Shown: positions 8,726-18,570, counted from the first letter of the stretch. The stretch is 64,000 bases of DNA from Rhodococcus tibetensis (GCF_024438035.1 NZ_JANFQF010000008.1:124001-188000); one strand, 5' to 3'. Made by a program: numbers and translations. Notes: generated by a model from the letters alone, not told the origin.

Positions 8726-9940
8726 CTAGATCCACACACCCTTGCCGATGGCGACGACCCCGCCGTTGCTCACCGCGAAGCGCTGCTTGTCCCGTTCGAG
8801 GTCGACGCCGATGATCTCGCCGTCACCGACCACCACATTCTTGTCCAGGATGGCGCGGCGCACCACAGCGCCCTTGCCTATGCGCACGCCCGGCATCAGC
8901 ACACTGCCCTCGACGGTGGCGCCGTCGTCGATCATCACATTCGAACTGAGAACCGAATTGCGGACCGTCGCCGCGGACAGAATGCATCCGGCACCGACCA
9001 CCGACTCCTGCGCCAGTCCGCCCTTCACGAATTTCGCGGGGGCGAGATTCTCCGTCTCACCGCGAATCGGCCACCGGCGGTTGTAGAGGTTGAAGATGGG
9101 ATGGACGGACACCAGATCCATGTGGGCGTCGTAGAAGGCGTCGAGTGTTCCGACATCTCGCCAGTAACCGCGGTCGCGGTCGGTGGCGCCGGGAACGACG
9201 TTGTCCTTGAAGTCGTAGACCGACGCCTCACCGGCCTCCACGAGCGCGGGGATGATGTCTCCGCCCATGTCGTGGTCGGAGTCGGAATTCTCGGAGTCGG
9301 CGCGGATGGCGTCGACGAGCACCTTGGTGGTGAACACGTAGTTGCCCATCGAGGCGAATGTCATGTTGGGGTCGTCCGGTGTGCCGGGCGGATGCGCGGG
9401 CTTCTCCAGGAACTGCACGATGCGGCCCGATTCGTCGCTGTCGATGCACCCGAACGCGAATGCTTCGCTGCGCGGCACACGAATTCCGGCGACGGTCACG
9501 CCGGCACCGGAATCGATGTGGCGCTGCACCATCTGCTCGGGGTCCATGCGGTAGACGTGGTCGGCACCGAACACGACGATGTACTCGGGATCCTCGTCGT
9601 AGACCAGGTTCAGCGACTGCAGAATCGCATCCGCGCTGCCCGTGTACCAGCGCGGTCCCAGACGTTGCTGCGCCGGAACCGGAGTGATGTACTCCCCGGC
9701 GAATCCCGACAACCGCCACGTCTGAGAGATGTGGCGGTCCAACGAGTGCGACTTGTACTGCGTCAGTACACACAGGCGGAGATACCCCGCATTGACCAAA
9801 TTGCTGAGCACGAAATCGATCAGCCGGTAGGCACCGCCGAACGGCACGGCCGGCTTCGCCCTGTCCGCTGTAAGCGGATAGAGACGTTTGCCCTCGCCGC
9901 CGGCGAGCACGATTCCAAGCACATGTGGCTGGCTCCTCAC
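8726..9940 (-). CDS. glgC: Glucose-1-phosphate adenylyltransferase
   Basis: 404 aa, full length. The nucleotidyltransferase signature [11 protein letters not shown] lies near residue 15, with [10 protein letters not shown] just after it and [10 protein letters not shown] in the core; the C-terminal third is a left-handed beta-helix with hexapeptide-like repeats. It makes ADP-glucose from ATP and glucose-1-phosphate. It is divergent from glgM, which uses the product, with 122 bp between the starts. Confidence 0.95.
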   Translation of the reverse strand: MRSQPHVLGIVLAGGEGKRLYPLTADRAKPAVPFGGAYRLIDFVLSNLVNAGYLRLCVLTQYKSHSLDRHISQTWRLSGFAGEYITPVPAQQRLGPRWYTGSADAILQSLNLVYDEDPEYIVVFGADHVYRMDPEQMVQRHIDSGAGVTVAGIRVPRSEAFAFGCIDSDESGRIVQFLEKPAHPPGTPDDPNMTFASMGNYVFTTKVLVDAIRADSENSDSDHDMGGDIIPALVEAGEASVYDFKDNVVPGATDRDRGYWRDVGTLDAFYDAHMDLVSVHPIFNLYNRRWPIRGETENLAPAKFVKGGLAQESVVGAGCILSAATVRNSVLSSNVMIDDGATVEGSVLMPGVRIGKGAVVRRAILDKNVVVGDGEIIGVDLERDKQRFAVSNGGVVAIGKGVWI

Positions 9941-10062
9941 CCTGCCAACCTATCGGGCGGCCCCTCCCCCCGCCAGCGAAGCGCCGAGTCGCCATTCCTC
10001 CGATATCCGAATGTGTCCGACATCGGTTGGCCCGAACAGGCCGGGACGGCTACGTTAGGCCC

Positions 10063-11232
10063 GTGCGGGTGGCGATGATGACCAAGGAGTATCCACCGGA
10101 GATCTATGGCGGTGCCGGTGTACATGTCACCGAGCTGGTTGCTCAGTTGAAGCAGCTGTGCGAGGTGGACGTGCACTGCATGGGTGCTCCGCGCGTCGGC
10201 GCCTTCGTGCACAACCCCGATCCGGCACTGTCGGGGGCCAACGCCGCACTGGCGACATTGTCTACCGAATTGCGTATGGCGGACGCCGCAACCGGCGCCG
10301 ACGTCGTGCACTCCCACACCTGGTACACCGGACTGGCAGGACACCTGGCGGCCGCGCTGTACGACGTCCCGCACATCCTCACCGCACACTCTCTCGAACC
10401 ACGCAGGCCCTGGAAGGCCGAGCAACTCGGTGGCGGCTACCGCATCTCTTCCTGGTCCGAGCGCAACGCGGTCGAGCACGCGGACGCCGTGATCGCCGTC
10501 AGCGCCGGGATGCGACTCGATGTGCTCGCCGCGTACGCGGCGGTTGATCCCGCCCGGGTCCACGTGGTACGCAACGGGATCGACACTTCGGTGTGGCATG
10601 CCGGGCCCACGGGACCGGGCCGGTCTGCGCTCACCAAGATCGGCGTCGATCCTGGCAAGCCGATGGTCGCCTTCGTCGGTCGCATCACGAGGCAGAAAGG
10701 GGTGGGCCACCTGATCGCGGCAGCACACCATTTCGCACCGGACATCCAGTTGGTGTTGTGTGCGGGCGCCCCGGACACACCGGAGATCGCCGCGGAAACC
10801 GAGGAGGCCGTTGCCGCCCTCGCCACTCACCGGGGCAATGTGTTCTGGGTTCGCGAGATGCTTCCTACCGAGCAGGTGCGGGAAATCCTGGCGGCTGCAA
10901 CGGTATTCGTATGCCCATCTGTGTACGAGCCGCTCGGCATCGTCAATCTCGAGGCGATGGCCTGCGAAACCGCGGTGGTGGCATCCGACGTCGGTGGTAT
11001 CCCCGAGGTCGTAGAAGACGGCGTCACCGGTCGTCTCGTGCATTACAACTCGTACGAGCCGGAATCTTTCGAGCAGGCCCTGGCAATGACTGTCAACGAG
11101 GTTGCCTCCGACGCCGCCACGGCCGCCGCGATGGGTAAGGCGGGCCGAGCCCGTGCCATCGCCGAATTCTCATGGGCCGCCATCGCACAGCAGACCCTCG
11201 ACGTGTACCAGGACGCCCTCTCGCGGCGTTGA
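10063..11232 (+). CDS. glgM: GT4 glycosyltransferase, glycogen/maltose-1-phosphate synthase
   Basis: 389 aa starting at GTG 10063; six bases upstream is TACGTT (10051-10056), a -10-like box, so the message may be leaderless. GT-B fold: KEYPPEIYGGAGVHV near the N-terminus, VGRITRQKG in the middle and the E-x7-E motif in PSVYEPLGIVNLEA. In mycobacteria the orthologue (Rv1212c) uses ADP-glucose from GlgC and glucose-1-phosphate to make maltose-1-phosphate for alpha-glucan; older annotation is glgA. Divergent pairing with glgC supports this. Confidence 0.88.
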   Translation: MRVAMMTKEYPPEIYGGAGVHVTELVAQLKQLCEVDVHCMGAPRVGAFVHNPDPALSGANAALATLSTELRMADAATGADVVHSHTWYTGLAGHLAAALYDVPHILTAHSLEPRRPWKAEQLGGGYRISSWSERNAVEHADAVIAVSAGMRLDVLAAYAAVDPARVHVVRNGIDTSVWHAGPTGPGRSALTKIGVDPGKPMVAFVGRITRQKGVGHLIAAAHHFAPDIQLVLCAGAPDTPEIAAETEEAVAALATHRGNVFWVREMLPTEQVREILAAATVFVCPSVYEPLGIVNLEAMACETAVVASDVGGIPEVVEDGVTGRLVHYNSYEPESFEQALAMTVNEVASDAATAAAMGKAGRARAIAEFSWAAIAQQTLDVYQDALSRR

Positions 11233-11254
11233 ACTGCCCCGCCCGGCTCTGCGT

Positions 11255-12091
11255 TCAGCGGCGCCGATAGGTGGAGACCGTCACGGACGCCGTCACCGGA
11301 TACGCGCGGGGCAGCTCGGCGATCGAGGACCCCAGCCGTTCGGGTGTGAGGTGGCGAGCCGAGGGCCCCATGCCGACCAGACGCGTCAGGTCCTCGTGCG
11401 TCAGGGACATCGGGTACTCGACCTCCCTGATGTCGGTGCGGTCGAAGCGCCCGGACATCGCCGCACCGAGCCGCTCGACCTTGCGGTCGTCGACGCGCAC
11501 CATACCGAGGAGGTCGACGAGTTCGGCGAGATGCCGTTCGGTGGGGGTGAGTACCACCAGCGCGCCGCCGTCACCGAGCACTCGATGCGCCTCGTCGGCA
11601 TTGCGGGGCGCGAACACACACAACACGTGGCTGAGGACCCCATCGCGCACCGGGAGGTGGTGCCACACGTCGGCGACGACCGCCCCCGCACGCGGATGCG
11701 CCTTCGCGATGCGGCGGGCTGCGTACTTGGAGACGTCGAGTCCGATGCCTCGCGCCGACGGAAGGGCGTCGAGGACACGCGCAAGGTAGTGGCCTGTACC
11801 TGCTCCGATCTCGAGGATCCTCGGCTCAGGATCCGCGGTAGCGGTGACTGCGTCGGTGACGGCGTCCATCAACGGGTCGAAGCTTCCGCCCCCGAGAAAT
11901 TCAGCCCGCGCGGCGATCATGTCGGGGCTGTCGCCCTCGAACTTGCCACCCGCCCCGGTCATCAGGCTGACGTAACCCTGACGTGCCACGTCGAAACTGT
12001 GCCCCGCGTCGCACAGCAGCGAGTTCTCGTCCAGGTCGACGGCGGACCGGCACTGCGGACAAGCCAGCAGGTCGACCACATCAGACAACAC
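11255..12091 (-). CDS. rRNA (guanine-N1)-methyltransferase, RlmA/TlrB family
   Basis: 278 aa from GTG 12091. This start is preferred because a strong terminator hairpin (12125-12157) lies inside the longer open frame. A four-ligand zinc finger opens the protein (LACPQC, then C and H in LLCDAGHSFDVARQGYV), followed by a class I methyltransferase with ILEIGAGTGHYL and VLCVFAPRN. This matches RlmA-type enzymes that methylate a guanine in 23S rRNA helix 35 and can affect macrolide or tylosin susceptibility. The exact target base cannot be read from sequence. Confidence 0.82.
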   Translation of the reverse strand: MLSDVVDLLACPQCRSAVDLDENSLLCDAGHSFDVARQGYVSLMTGAGGKFEGDSPDMIAARAEFLGGGSFDPLMDAVTDAVTATADPEPRILEIGAGTGHYLARVLDALPSARGIGLDVSKYAARRIAKAHPRAGAVVADVWHHLPVRDGVLSHVLCVFAPRNADEAHRVLGDGGALVVLTPTERHLAELVDLLGMVRVDDRKVERLGAAMSGRFDRTDIREVEYPMSLTHEDLTRLVGMGPSARHLTPERLGSSIAELPRAYPVTASVTVSTYRRR

Positions 12092-12124
12092 GACCGCGCG
12101 CCTCTTTCCCTTTCGGACATGGAA

Positions 12125-12157
12125 CAGGCCCCGCGCCGACAACGGCGACGGGGCCTG
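12125..12157 (-). terminator. Hairpin terminator after the DUF3117 gene
   Basis: Arms 12125-12133 and 12149-12157 (CAGGCCCCG/CGGGGCCTG) enclose a second 5-bp stem with a 4-nt loop. It lies between the DUF3117 stop and the methyltransferase start on the minus strand, with no U tail. Confidence 0.75.
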
Positions 12158-12183
12158 ACCCATGAGGTTCTCTCTGCACCCGA

Positions 12184-12351
12184 CTAGCTGGTGACGCCCT
12201 TGAGCTCTTCACCGAGTGCAGCAGCTTCCTCCGGGGTGAGCTCGACGACCAGACGTCCACCACCCTCGAGCGGTACCCGCATGACGATTCCTCGTCCCTC
12301 TTTGGTTGCTTCGAGGGGACCGTCCCCGGTCCGGGGCTTCATGGCCGCCAT
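12184..12351 (-). CDS. DUF3117 small protein
   Basis: 55 aa from ATG 12351, with GGAGGG about seven bases upstream. The sequence begins MAAMKPRTGDGPLEATKEGR and ends with an Ala/Glu helix, and is nearly invariant in mycolic-acid actinobacteria (Rv1211-like). Role unknown. A longer upstream frame exists but the conserved family begins at this ATG. Confidence 0.88.
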   Translation of the reverse strand: MAAMKPRTGDGPLEATKEGRGIVMRVPLEGGGRLVVELTPEEAAALGEELKGVTS

Positions 12352-12503
12352 CCTCTGCTCCCTCCAGATCTGCGCTGCCTGCGTGCGCCTCGACAACTTG
12401 TGGTGCCCCGCCAATTCACTCGGCGAGGCTCGTAACGTCCATTCTTCCCTATGGACACGAGTACCGGGAACCTGACTTCCAAATAGGGGCGTTCACCGGC
12501 GGT

Positions 12504-13079
12504 TCAGGCGGCCGGTGGGACCCAACACCCGGCGACGTGGTCGTCGACCATCCCGGTAGCCTGCATCAGCGCATACGCGGTGGTAGGGCCCACAAATTTG
12601 AATCCTCGGCGCTTGAGTTCCCTGGCCATCGCGGTGGACTCGGCCGTGACGGCCGGTACGTCGTCCACGGTGGCCGGTCTGGCCGGGCGCGGCGGCGGCG
12701 CGAACGACCAGAGCAGGGTGTCGAGGTCGGTGTCCGACAGTTCCAGAATCGCCCGGGCATTGCTCACCGACGCCGCGATCTTGGCCCGGTTACGAACGAT
12801 CGACGCGTCCGCCAGCAGACGCTCGACATCCCGCTCCGTATACCTGGCGACCACCTCTGGGTCGAACCCGGAAAACGCCGCGCGGAACGCCTCACGTTTA
12901 CGCAGAATCGTGATCCACGACAATCCCGACTGGAATGCTTCGAGGCACAGCCGCTCGTACAACTCGTTCTGCCCGTGCAGCGGTCGGCCCCACTCCTCGT
13001 CGTGGTAGTCGCGGTAGAGCCGGGCCCCGCCCGTGTCGACCGCCCACGCACACCGCACCCGATCGTCGGTCTCGGTCAC
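12504..13079 (-). CDS. tag: DNA-3-methyladenine glycosylase I
   Basis: 191 aa, full length for TagI. Conserved features are RCAWAV at the N-terminus, the YHDEEWG segment, ESFQSGLSW-like FQSGLSWITIL, and the C-terminal DDHVAGC that supplies His and Cys to the zinc snap. The enzyme removes 3-methyladenine from alkylated DNA in base excision repair. Its start overlaps the stop of the DivIVA-like gene by four bases (ATGA), so the two are translated together. Confidence 0.93.
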   Translation of the reverse strand: MTETDDRVRCAWAVDTGGARLYRDYHDEEWGRPLHGQNELYERLCLEAFQSGLSWITILRKREAFRAAFSGFDPEVVARYTERDVERLLADASIVRNRAKIAASVSNARAILELSDTDLDTLLWSFAPPPRPARPATVDDVPAVTAESTAMARELKRRGFKFVGPTTAYALMQATGMVDDHVAGCWVPPAA

Positions 13080-13387
13080 GACGACTCCGCCGGACGATCG
13101 GGGGCCGACTGCGCCTCCTCCAATTGCTCACGTAGGTCGTCGATTTCGCGAGCCAGCCGCGACAGCGCCCAGTCCACCTCGCTCGCTTTGTATCCCCGCA
13201 AGGTCTGCTGAAAACGCAAGGCCTCCACGTCGGCCCCGGTCACACCCCGAGCCGGCAGGACGGTCAGGGTGGTACCGGGAGGTAGCGGCTCCAGTTCCTC
13301 GGAACGGCCGAACACCGCATTGGCGGCGAGGAACAACATCGCGCCGACGATCGCCATGACGAGCAGATAGAGCAGAGCTGTCACCAT
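13076..13387 (-). CDS. DivIVA-domain membrane-anchored protein
   Basis: 103 aa: one N-terminal membrane helix (about 3-26), then a short linker and a DivIVA-like motif (ADVEALRFQQTLRGYKASEVD), ending in a short coiled coil (RLAREIDDLREQLEEAQ). The family includes Wag31-like and SepIVA-like cell-pole or division proteins; this one resembles the small Rv1209 type. Its exact partner is unknown. It overlaps tag by four bases and is transcribed before it. Confidence 0.78.
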   Translation of the reverse strand: MVTALLYLLVMAIVGAMLFLAANAVFGRSEELEPLPPGTTLTVLPARGVTGADVEALRFQQTLRGYKASEVDWALSRLAREIDDLREQLEEAQSAPDRPAESS

Positions 13388-13437
13388 GCTCCGATCCTGT
13401 CACGAACCCCCGACAGCACCGAAAAGCCGGGCCCCCG

Positions 13438-14394
13438 TCAGGGACACACAGTGTTCATCGGTGGACGATCGGTCAGCGCCACCTCCGTCGTGGTCGGGAC
13501 GAACGAATCTCCGTCGACGAGGAACTGGGTGAGACCCGCCCCCGAGTCCTCCACGCCACACCGACGCATCATCGTGCCGATGATCTGCCTGCTCATCACA
13601 CCGAGCTCGGACAGCGGGCGGTTGCGGTGCTTCCGTACTCCCAGATTGACCTGGCCGATCGCGCCGAGGCCGAGCCGGTCATACGTGTCGAGCAGCAGCC
13701 CGATCTCGACGCCGTACCCCGGCGCGAAAGGCACAGCCGAGAGTAATTCGCGGGTACCCGCGTATTCGCCGCCGAGCGGTTGCAGCACACTCGTCAATTC
13801 GGGCCGCAGGGCCGCCAGCAACGGGCGCGCCACCAGTTCGGTCACACGACCACCTCCGTTGGCATCCTCCGTCCCGCTGAGCCGCAGCGGACGGCGGTAG
13901 TAGCCCTTCACGAGATGGATGCCGTCGACGGTCAGTAGCGGTCCCAGCAATTTCGGCACGAACGCCGGGTCCGGGTTGATCAGGTCGGAATCGACGAACG
14001 CGATGAGGTCGCCGGTACTGGCGGCGACGGACCGCCACAGCACCTCGCCCTTGCCTGCCACGGGGGGGACCGCCGGCACGGCTTCTTCGCGGCTGATGAC
14101 GGTGGCACCGGCCGAGCGGGCCCGTTCGACCGTCAGGTCCGTGGACCCGGAGTCGAGCACGATCAGCTCGTCGACCAAACCGCCCAATAGCGGGTGGATC
14201 GTATCGACCACAGCTGCGACGGTCTCTTCCTCGTTGAGGGCCGGCAGGACCACCGACACGGTTCTGCCTGCCTTCGCTCGTTCCAGTTCGGCGATACTCC
14301 ACGACGGTTGATCCCAGCTGTTCGCCTCGGACCAGCTGCGAGGTGCATCGTCCGCCAGCATCGTGCGGGGCACGCGCTCCCCGACCGCACTCAT
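13438..14394 (-). CDS. gpgS: Glucosyl-3-phosphoglycerate synthase
   Basis: 318 aa. GT81 (GT-A fold) glycosyltransferase: VVLPALNEEETV at about 48, the metal-binding DSD motif in FVDSDLINPDP, and the LVKGYYRRPL segment characteristic of GpgS. It transfers glucose from a nucleotide donor to 3-phosphoglycerate, the first step of methylglucose lipopolysaccharide synthesis. Its start overlaps the end of folP by four bases. Confidence 0.93.
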   Translation of the reverse strand: MSAVGERVPRTMLADDAPRSWSEANSWDQPSWSIAELERAKAGRTVSVVLPALNEEETVAAVVDTIHPLLGGLVDELIVLDSGSTDLTVERARSAGATVISREEAVPAVPPVAGKGEVLWRSVAASTGDLIAFVDSDLINPDPAFVPKLLGPLLTVDGIHLVKGYYRRPLRLSGTEDANGGGRVTELVARPLLAALRPELTSVLQPLGGEYAGTRELLSAVPFAPGYGVEIGLLLDTYDRLGLGAIGQVNLGVRKHRNRPLSELGVMSRQIIGTMMRRCGVEDSGAGLTQFLVDGDSFVPTTTEVALTDRPPMNTVCP

Positions 14395-15290
14395 GCCAGC
14401 CCCCGCACCGTGCGGGCGGGAGCACGCCTGCCCTGAATAGCAGCCACCATGTCCACCACTCGTCGCGTGGGGGCCACTTCGTGAACGCGGAAGACGCGTG
14501 CGCCTCCCGCTGCGGCCATCGCTGTCGCTGCCAATGTTCCCTCCAACCGCTCGGCGAGATCTACACCTAGAGTCTCCCCGACGAAGTCCTTGTTACTGAG
14601 CGCCATGAGCACTGGCCACCCCGTATTTACAAGATCTTCCACTCGCCGCAACAACTCGAGCCCGTGATAGGTGTTCTTCCCGAAATCGTGGGTCGGATCG
14701 ATGAGGATGGAGTCGGTCGGCACGCCCAGACGGGACGCACGCTCGGCGGCTGTAACCACCTCACGCAGGACATCGGCCACGATGTCCGGATAGCGAACCC
14801 GGAACGGCCGGGTCCTCGGGATCGCTCCCCCAGTGTGCGAGCAGACGATGCCGGCCCCGGTCTCTGCGGCCACCTCTACGAGCGCCGGGTCCGCGCCCGC
14901 CCAGGTGTCGTTGATGAGGTCAGCCCCCTCGGCGCGGGCCAAGCGCGCCACCTCGCTGCGCCAGGTGTCGACGCTGACGATCAGCTCCGGGTAGCGCTCG
15001 CGGATGGCGGCGACGAACGGCACCACCCGCCGCGTCTCCTCGGCGGCGTCGACAACGTCACCCGGCCCCGCCTTGACACCCCCGATGTCGACGAGGTCCG
15101 CACCCTCGTCCACGGCGCGCTCGACGGCCGCCATCGCCGCCGAGTCGGTGAAGGTGGAGCCTCGGTCGTAGAACGAATCGGGAGTCCGGTTGACGATGGC
15201 CATGACGAGCGCGCGGTCGGTGGCGACCGGTCGCCCGCAGAGCGTCGACGACGGGCAGTCCGTCGCGGACGGTGTGTCTTCATCGGCCAT
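14391..15290 (-). CDS. folP2: Dihydropteroate synthase-like protein (FolP2 type)
   Basis: 299 aa from ATG 15290; a longer frame begins only with TTG. TIM-barrel pterin-binding motifs are visible: MAIVNRTPDSF near residue 30, VDIGGVKAGPG, SVDTWRSEV and LIDPTHDFGKN. Departures from classical DHPS (NRTPDSFYD, DIGGVKAG) match the second actinobacterial copy next to gpgS, which has been reported not to act as a conventional DHPS in mycobacteria; I recall this only generally. It could act on another pterin or serve methylglucose polysaccharide genes by context. Confidence 0.85.
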   Translation of the reverse strand: MADEDTPSATDCPSSTLCGRPVATDRALVMAIVNRTPDSFYDRGSTFTDSAAMAAVERAVDEGADLVDIGGVKAGPGDVVDAAEETRRVVPFVAAIRERYPELIVSVDTWRSEVARLARAEGADLINDTWAGADPALVEVAAETGAGIVCSHTGGAIPRTRPFRVRYPDIVADVLREVVTAAERASRLGVPTDSILIDPTHDFGKNTYHGLELLRRVEDLVNTGWPVLMALSNKDFVGETLGVDLAERLEGTLAATAMAAAGGARVFRVHEVAPTRRVVDMVAAIQGRRAPARTVRGLA

Positions 15291-15350
15291 GTCTTCATAG
15301 TGACACGCAGTGTGCAACGCCACGTCCGGCAACCACCGCCTGTGAGCGCA

Positions 15351-17126
15351 TCAGCCCTTGGGAAGCGCGCCCTTCGCGACCTCGTCGACGTAACCGTCGT
15401 AGGACGGGCAGTACCCCTTGCTGCGTCCGGCGAGAACGAAAAGCCGGGCAGAGTCCTCCACGTCGTAACCTTCCTTGCGCAGTTCCACCTTGCGGCTCTT
15501 GAACGTCGACGTCTGTTCGAGGGAGTCGACGACGCGGACGAACAGCGGCACCGCATACGACGGCAGCCGCTCGAAGAGGAGTGACGCTACGTCCGGGCCG
15601 TCGAATTTCTCGCCGTCACACAACGTCACCGCCGCCATACCTGCGCGCCCATCGGTTCCCGGGATCTCGACCCCGTAGACGACGGCATGCTCGACCGCGG
15701 AGTGCGCGAGGATCGCCCCCTCGACCTCTGTGGTGGCGACGTTCTCGCCCTTCCAGCGGAAGGTGTCACCGAGCCGGTCGACGAACGCGACGTGCGACCA
15801 CCCCTGGCGGCGCACCAGGTCGCCGGTGTCGAACCAGCAGTCGCCGTCGTCGAAACCGTCGCGAACCAGTTTCTTGTCGGTGGCCTCAGCGTCGGTGTAG
15901 CCGTCGAACGGCGCCCTGTCGGTGACCTTCGACAGCAGCAGCCCGACCTCGCCGGTACGCACCTTCCGCAGCCGGCCGTCGGAGTGGCGTTTCGGCGATC
16001 CGCTGTCCTCGTCGTACTCGACCACCGCATGCGGGAGTGGGCAAATTCCCGCGGTCTTGTCGAGGTTGAGCGCGTTGACGAACGCGATGTTGCATTCGCT
16101 GGCCCCGTAGAACTCGGCCACCCTCGAGATGCCGAACCTGCTCGTGAACTCCGACCAGATCTCGGGGCGGAGGCCGTTGCCCACCATCAGGCGGATGGAG
16201 TTGTTCCGATCCTGCGGCTTCGCCGGCTGGTTGAGGAGGTACCGGCACAGTTCACCGATGTATGTGAACGCTGTGGCACCGTTCAGTTCGACGTCTGCCC
16301 AGAAATTCGACACCGAGAACTGTTTGCCCAGCGCGAGGGTGGCGCCCGACCCCAGCACCGAGGAGAGGGACACCGTCAGCGCGTTGTTGTGGTAGAGCGG
16401 CAGGCAGCAGTAGAGCGTGTCGCTGCTGCGCAGACGCACACCCATGTTGCCGAGGCCGGACATGCTCTTGAGCCAGCGGAAGTGGCTCATCACACTCGCT
16501 TTGGGAAGGCCGGTCGTGCCCGAGGTGAAGATGTAGAAAGCCTTCTGCTTGGCCTGGATGTCCTCGCACACGTCCGGGTCGTCCTGCTCGGCCGATTCGG
16601 CGAGCTGGTCGAGGTCGTCGTAGTACAGCACCGAGGACACGGCGGGCGGTTCGTCGAGCGAGTCCATTGCCTCGCCGCACGCCTCCGACACCACCAGTAG
16701 CCGGCTGTTCAACAGCGCGATGCTGTGTGAGAGCACCTCACCGCGCTGATTGTGGTTGAGCATGCCGGCGGCGGCACCGAGTTTCACCACCGCGAGTGCG
16801 ATCAGCAGCGTCTCGGGAAGGTTCTTGCCGAGAATCCCGACGACGTCGCCGCGCGAGACGCCGAGGTCCGCGAGCGCGTGGGCGTAGCGGTTGACGCGCA
16901 CATTGGCGGACGCGTAGCTGAGCGACTTGCCCTCGAATCGCAGGAAGGTGCGACGCGGGTGCGCGGCGGCTGCCCGCTGAAAGACGAGACCGATCGATTC
17001 CTTCGCGTCCGGGGTCCTCATCAGACCCAGGACTCCCTTTGCCATGAACGGCAGTTCCGGAATCATCGCCGGCAACCGCCGGGCAAGGTCGACCACACTG
17101 ATCGTCGAACGTGCTTCAGAACGCAT
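15351..17126 (-). CDS. fadD6: Long-chain fatty-acid acyl-CoA synthetase FadD6
   Basis: 591 aa. ANL-superfamily enzyme: AMP-binding P-loop FTSGTTGLPKAS near residue 213, FYGASECN in the core, and the C-terminal FDTGDLV and RWKGENVATTEVE segments with the catalytic Lys region near the end. The N-terminal hydrophobic stretch and overall length match FATP/very-long-chain synthetases. It activates fatty acids through acyl-AMP to acyl-CoA. Genome position between LOG and folP2 fits FadD6 of mycobacteria. Confidence 0.92.
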   Translation of the reverse strand: MRSEARSTISVVDLARRLPAMIPELPFMAKGVLGLMRTPDAKESIGLVFQRAAAAHPRRTFLRFEGKSLSYASANVRVNRYAHALADLGVSRGDVVGILGKNLPETLLIALAVVKLGAAAGMLNHNQRGEVLSHSIALLNSRLLVVSEACGEAMDSLDEPPAVSSVLYYDDLDQLAESAEQDDPDVCEDIQAKQKAFYIFTSGTTGLPKASVMSHFRWLKSMSGLGNMGVRLRSSDTLYCCLPLYHNNALTVSLSSVLGSGATLALGKQFSVSNFWADVELNGATAFTYIGELCRYLLNQPAKPQDRNNSIRLMVGNGLRPEIWSEFTSRFGISRVAEFYGASECNIAFVNALNLDKTAGICPLPHAVVEYDEDSGSPKRHSDGRLRKVRTGEVGLLLSKVTDRAPFDGYTDAEATDKKLVRDGFDDGDCWFDTGDLVRRQGWSHVAFVDRLGDTFRWKGENVATTEVEGAILAHSAVEHAVVYGVEIPGTDGRAGMAAVTLCDGEKFDGPDVASLLFERLPSYAVPLFVRVVDSLEQTSTFKSRKVELRKEGYDVEDSARLFVLAGRSKGYCPSYDGYVDEVAKGALPKG

Positions 17127-17212
17127 GACATCCCCTCAGGCCTGCAATATGAATCACGTCACCTTACTGCACGGTAACAACCCGCGCCACGGCGGCGATG
17201 ATGCTGCCGATC

Positions 17213-17770
17213 TCAGGAGACGCAGGCATCGAGAGCGGCCTCCACGTCGGTGCGGACGAGTAGTCGATCGAGGGCCCTTTGCGCCACGAAACCGCCGCCG
17301 CGCAGGCTGTCGAGCCACTCCAGGAGCCCGGTGTAGTGCCCGACCGGGTCGAGGAGCACCACGGGTTTGTCGTGCATGCCGAGATAGCCGGCTGTCCACG
17401 TTTCGAACAGCTCCTCGAGCGTGCCGATTCCACCCGGCAGGGTGATGAAGGCGTCCGCCCGGTCCTCCATCACCTGTTTGCGTTGCCGCATGGTGTCGGT
17501 GACGACCAGTTCGTCGGCGTCGACGTCGGCTACCTCCCGGTGCACCAACGCTTTGGGGATGACACCCACCGTATTCGCGCCCCCGGCTCGCGCCGCTTCG
17601 GCGACCGCGCCCATCATCGACACGTTGCCGCCACCCGAGACGAGTTGCCAACCGCGGGCGCCGATCTGGGCTCCGATCTGGCGGGCGAGTTCGAGGAAGT
17701 GCTCCTCGACCGGCCCGGACGCACAGTAGACACACACCGACAAGGGTTGAGATACAGCACCTTTCGGCAT
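17213..17770 (-). CDS. LOG-family cytokinin-riboside monophosphate phosphoribohydrolase
   Basis: 185 aa from ATG 17770, whose first base is shared with the stop of the upstream gene (TGATG). Rossmann fold beginning with SVCVYCASGP, then SGGGNVSMMG, and the catalytic PGGxGTxxE signature LPGGIGTLEE. LOG enzymes release free base from nucleoside monophosphates; in M. tuberculosis the Rv1205 LOG makes cytokinins. A second LOG-type gene lies immediately upstream. Confidence 0.88.
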   Translation of the reverse strand: MPKGAVSQPLSVCVYCASGPVEEHFLELARQIGAQIGARGWQLVSGGGNVSMMGAVAEAARAGGANTVGVIPKALVHREVADVDADELVVTDTMRQRKQVMEDRADAFITLPGGIGTLEELFETWTAGYLGMHDKPVVLLDPVGHYTGLLEWLDSLRGGGFVAQRALDRLLVRTDVEAALDACVS

Positions 17771-18570
17771 CACCACTGATCCTCCGTGCCGGCCGGTGCG
17801 TCGTCGTCGACGCCCTGTTGCGCCTTCACGACGATCTGCACGGCCTCCTCGACGCTGTCGGTCACGTGCAGCAGATTCACATCTCCTTCGGAGATCTTTC
17901 CGCTCCGCTCGAGCGTGTTCCGAAGCCAGTCGACGAGCCCCGACCAGTACTCGGTGCCGAACAGCACGATCGGGAATCGCGTGACCTTCCGGGTCTGGAC
18001 CAGGGTCAGCGCCTCGAAGAGTTCGTCGAGGGTCCCGAACCCGCCGGGCAGGCAGATGAACGCCTGCGAGTACTTCACGAACATCGTCTTGCGCGCGAAG
18101 AAGTACCGGAAGTTGATACCCAGGTCGACCCATTCGTTGAGCCCCTGCTCGAAGGGCAGTTCGATGCCCAGACCGATGGAGTAGCCACCAGACTCGCTGG
18201 CGCCGCGGTTGGCCGCTTCCATGACACCGGGGCCGCCGCCGGTGATGACGGCGAATCCTGCCTCGGCCAGGCCCGCACCCAGTGCCCGTCCCGCCTCGTA
18301 CTCGGCGTGGTCGACCGATGTCCGGGCGGAGCCGAACACCGTGACCGCCCGCGGTACCTCGGCGAGGGCCCCGAAGCCTTCGACGAACTCGCTCTGGATC
18401 CGCAGCACCCGCCACGGGTCGGTGTGCACCCAGTCGGTCGATCCCCGCTCGTCCAGCAACCGCTCGTCGGTGGTCGTGGCCTCGTCCTTGCGGGCGCGCC
18501 TCAACTGGATCGGGCCGCGGTGCTTCACGGTCGACGACTTGCGACCGTGATTGTTCTTCTCGGGTGCCAT
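17770..18570 (-). CDS. TIGR00730-type Rossmann-fold LOG-like protein
   Basis: 266 aa. A basic N-terminal extension (1-40) precedes the LOG-like core: AVTVFGSART, ITGGGPGVMEAANRG and the signature LPGGFGTLDE. This is the longer relative of LOG proteins that usually sits next to it in actinobacteria. It may hydrolyse purine nucleotides like other PpnN/LOG members; the substrate is not established. It overlaps the next gene by one base and probably forms an operon with it. Confidence 0.85.
   Translation of the reverse strand: MAPEKNNHGRKSSTVKHRGPIQLRRARKDEATTTDERLLDERGSTDWVHTDPWRVLRIQSEFVEGFGALAEVPRAVTVFGSARTSVDHAEYEAGRALGAGLAEAGFAVITGGGPGVMEAANRGASESGGYSIGLGIELPFEQGLNEWVDLGINFRYFFARKTMFVKYSQAFICLPGGFGTLDELFEALTLVQTRKVTRFPIVLFGTEYWSGLVDWLRNTLERSGKISEGDVNLLHVTDSVEEAVQIVVKAQQGVDDDAPAGTEDQW

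Noticed and set aside
9925-10062. 46-codon N-terminal extension of glgM
   Set aside because: It would overlap glgC and lacks similarity to the family; GTG 10063 fits the conserved N-terminus and a -10 box lies just upstream.
12092-12163. 24-codon N-terminal extension of the RlmA-like gene
   Set aside because: It would encode through the terminator hairpin of the preceding gene; the zinc finger that opens the family begins after GTG 12091.
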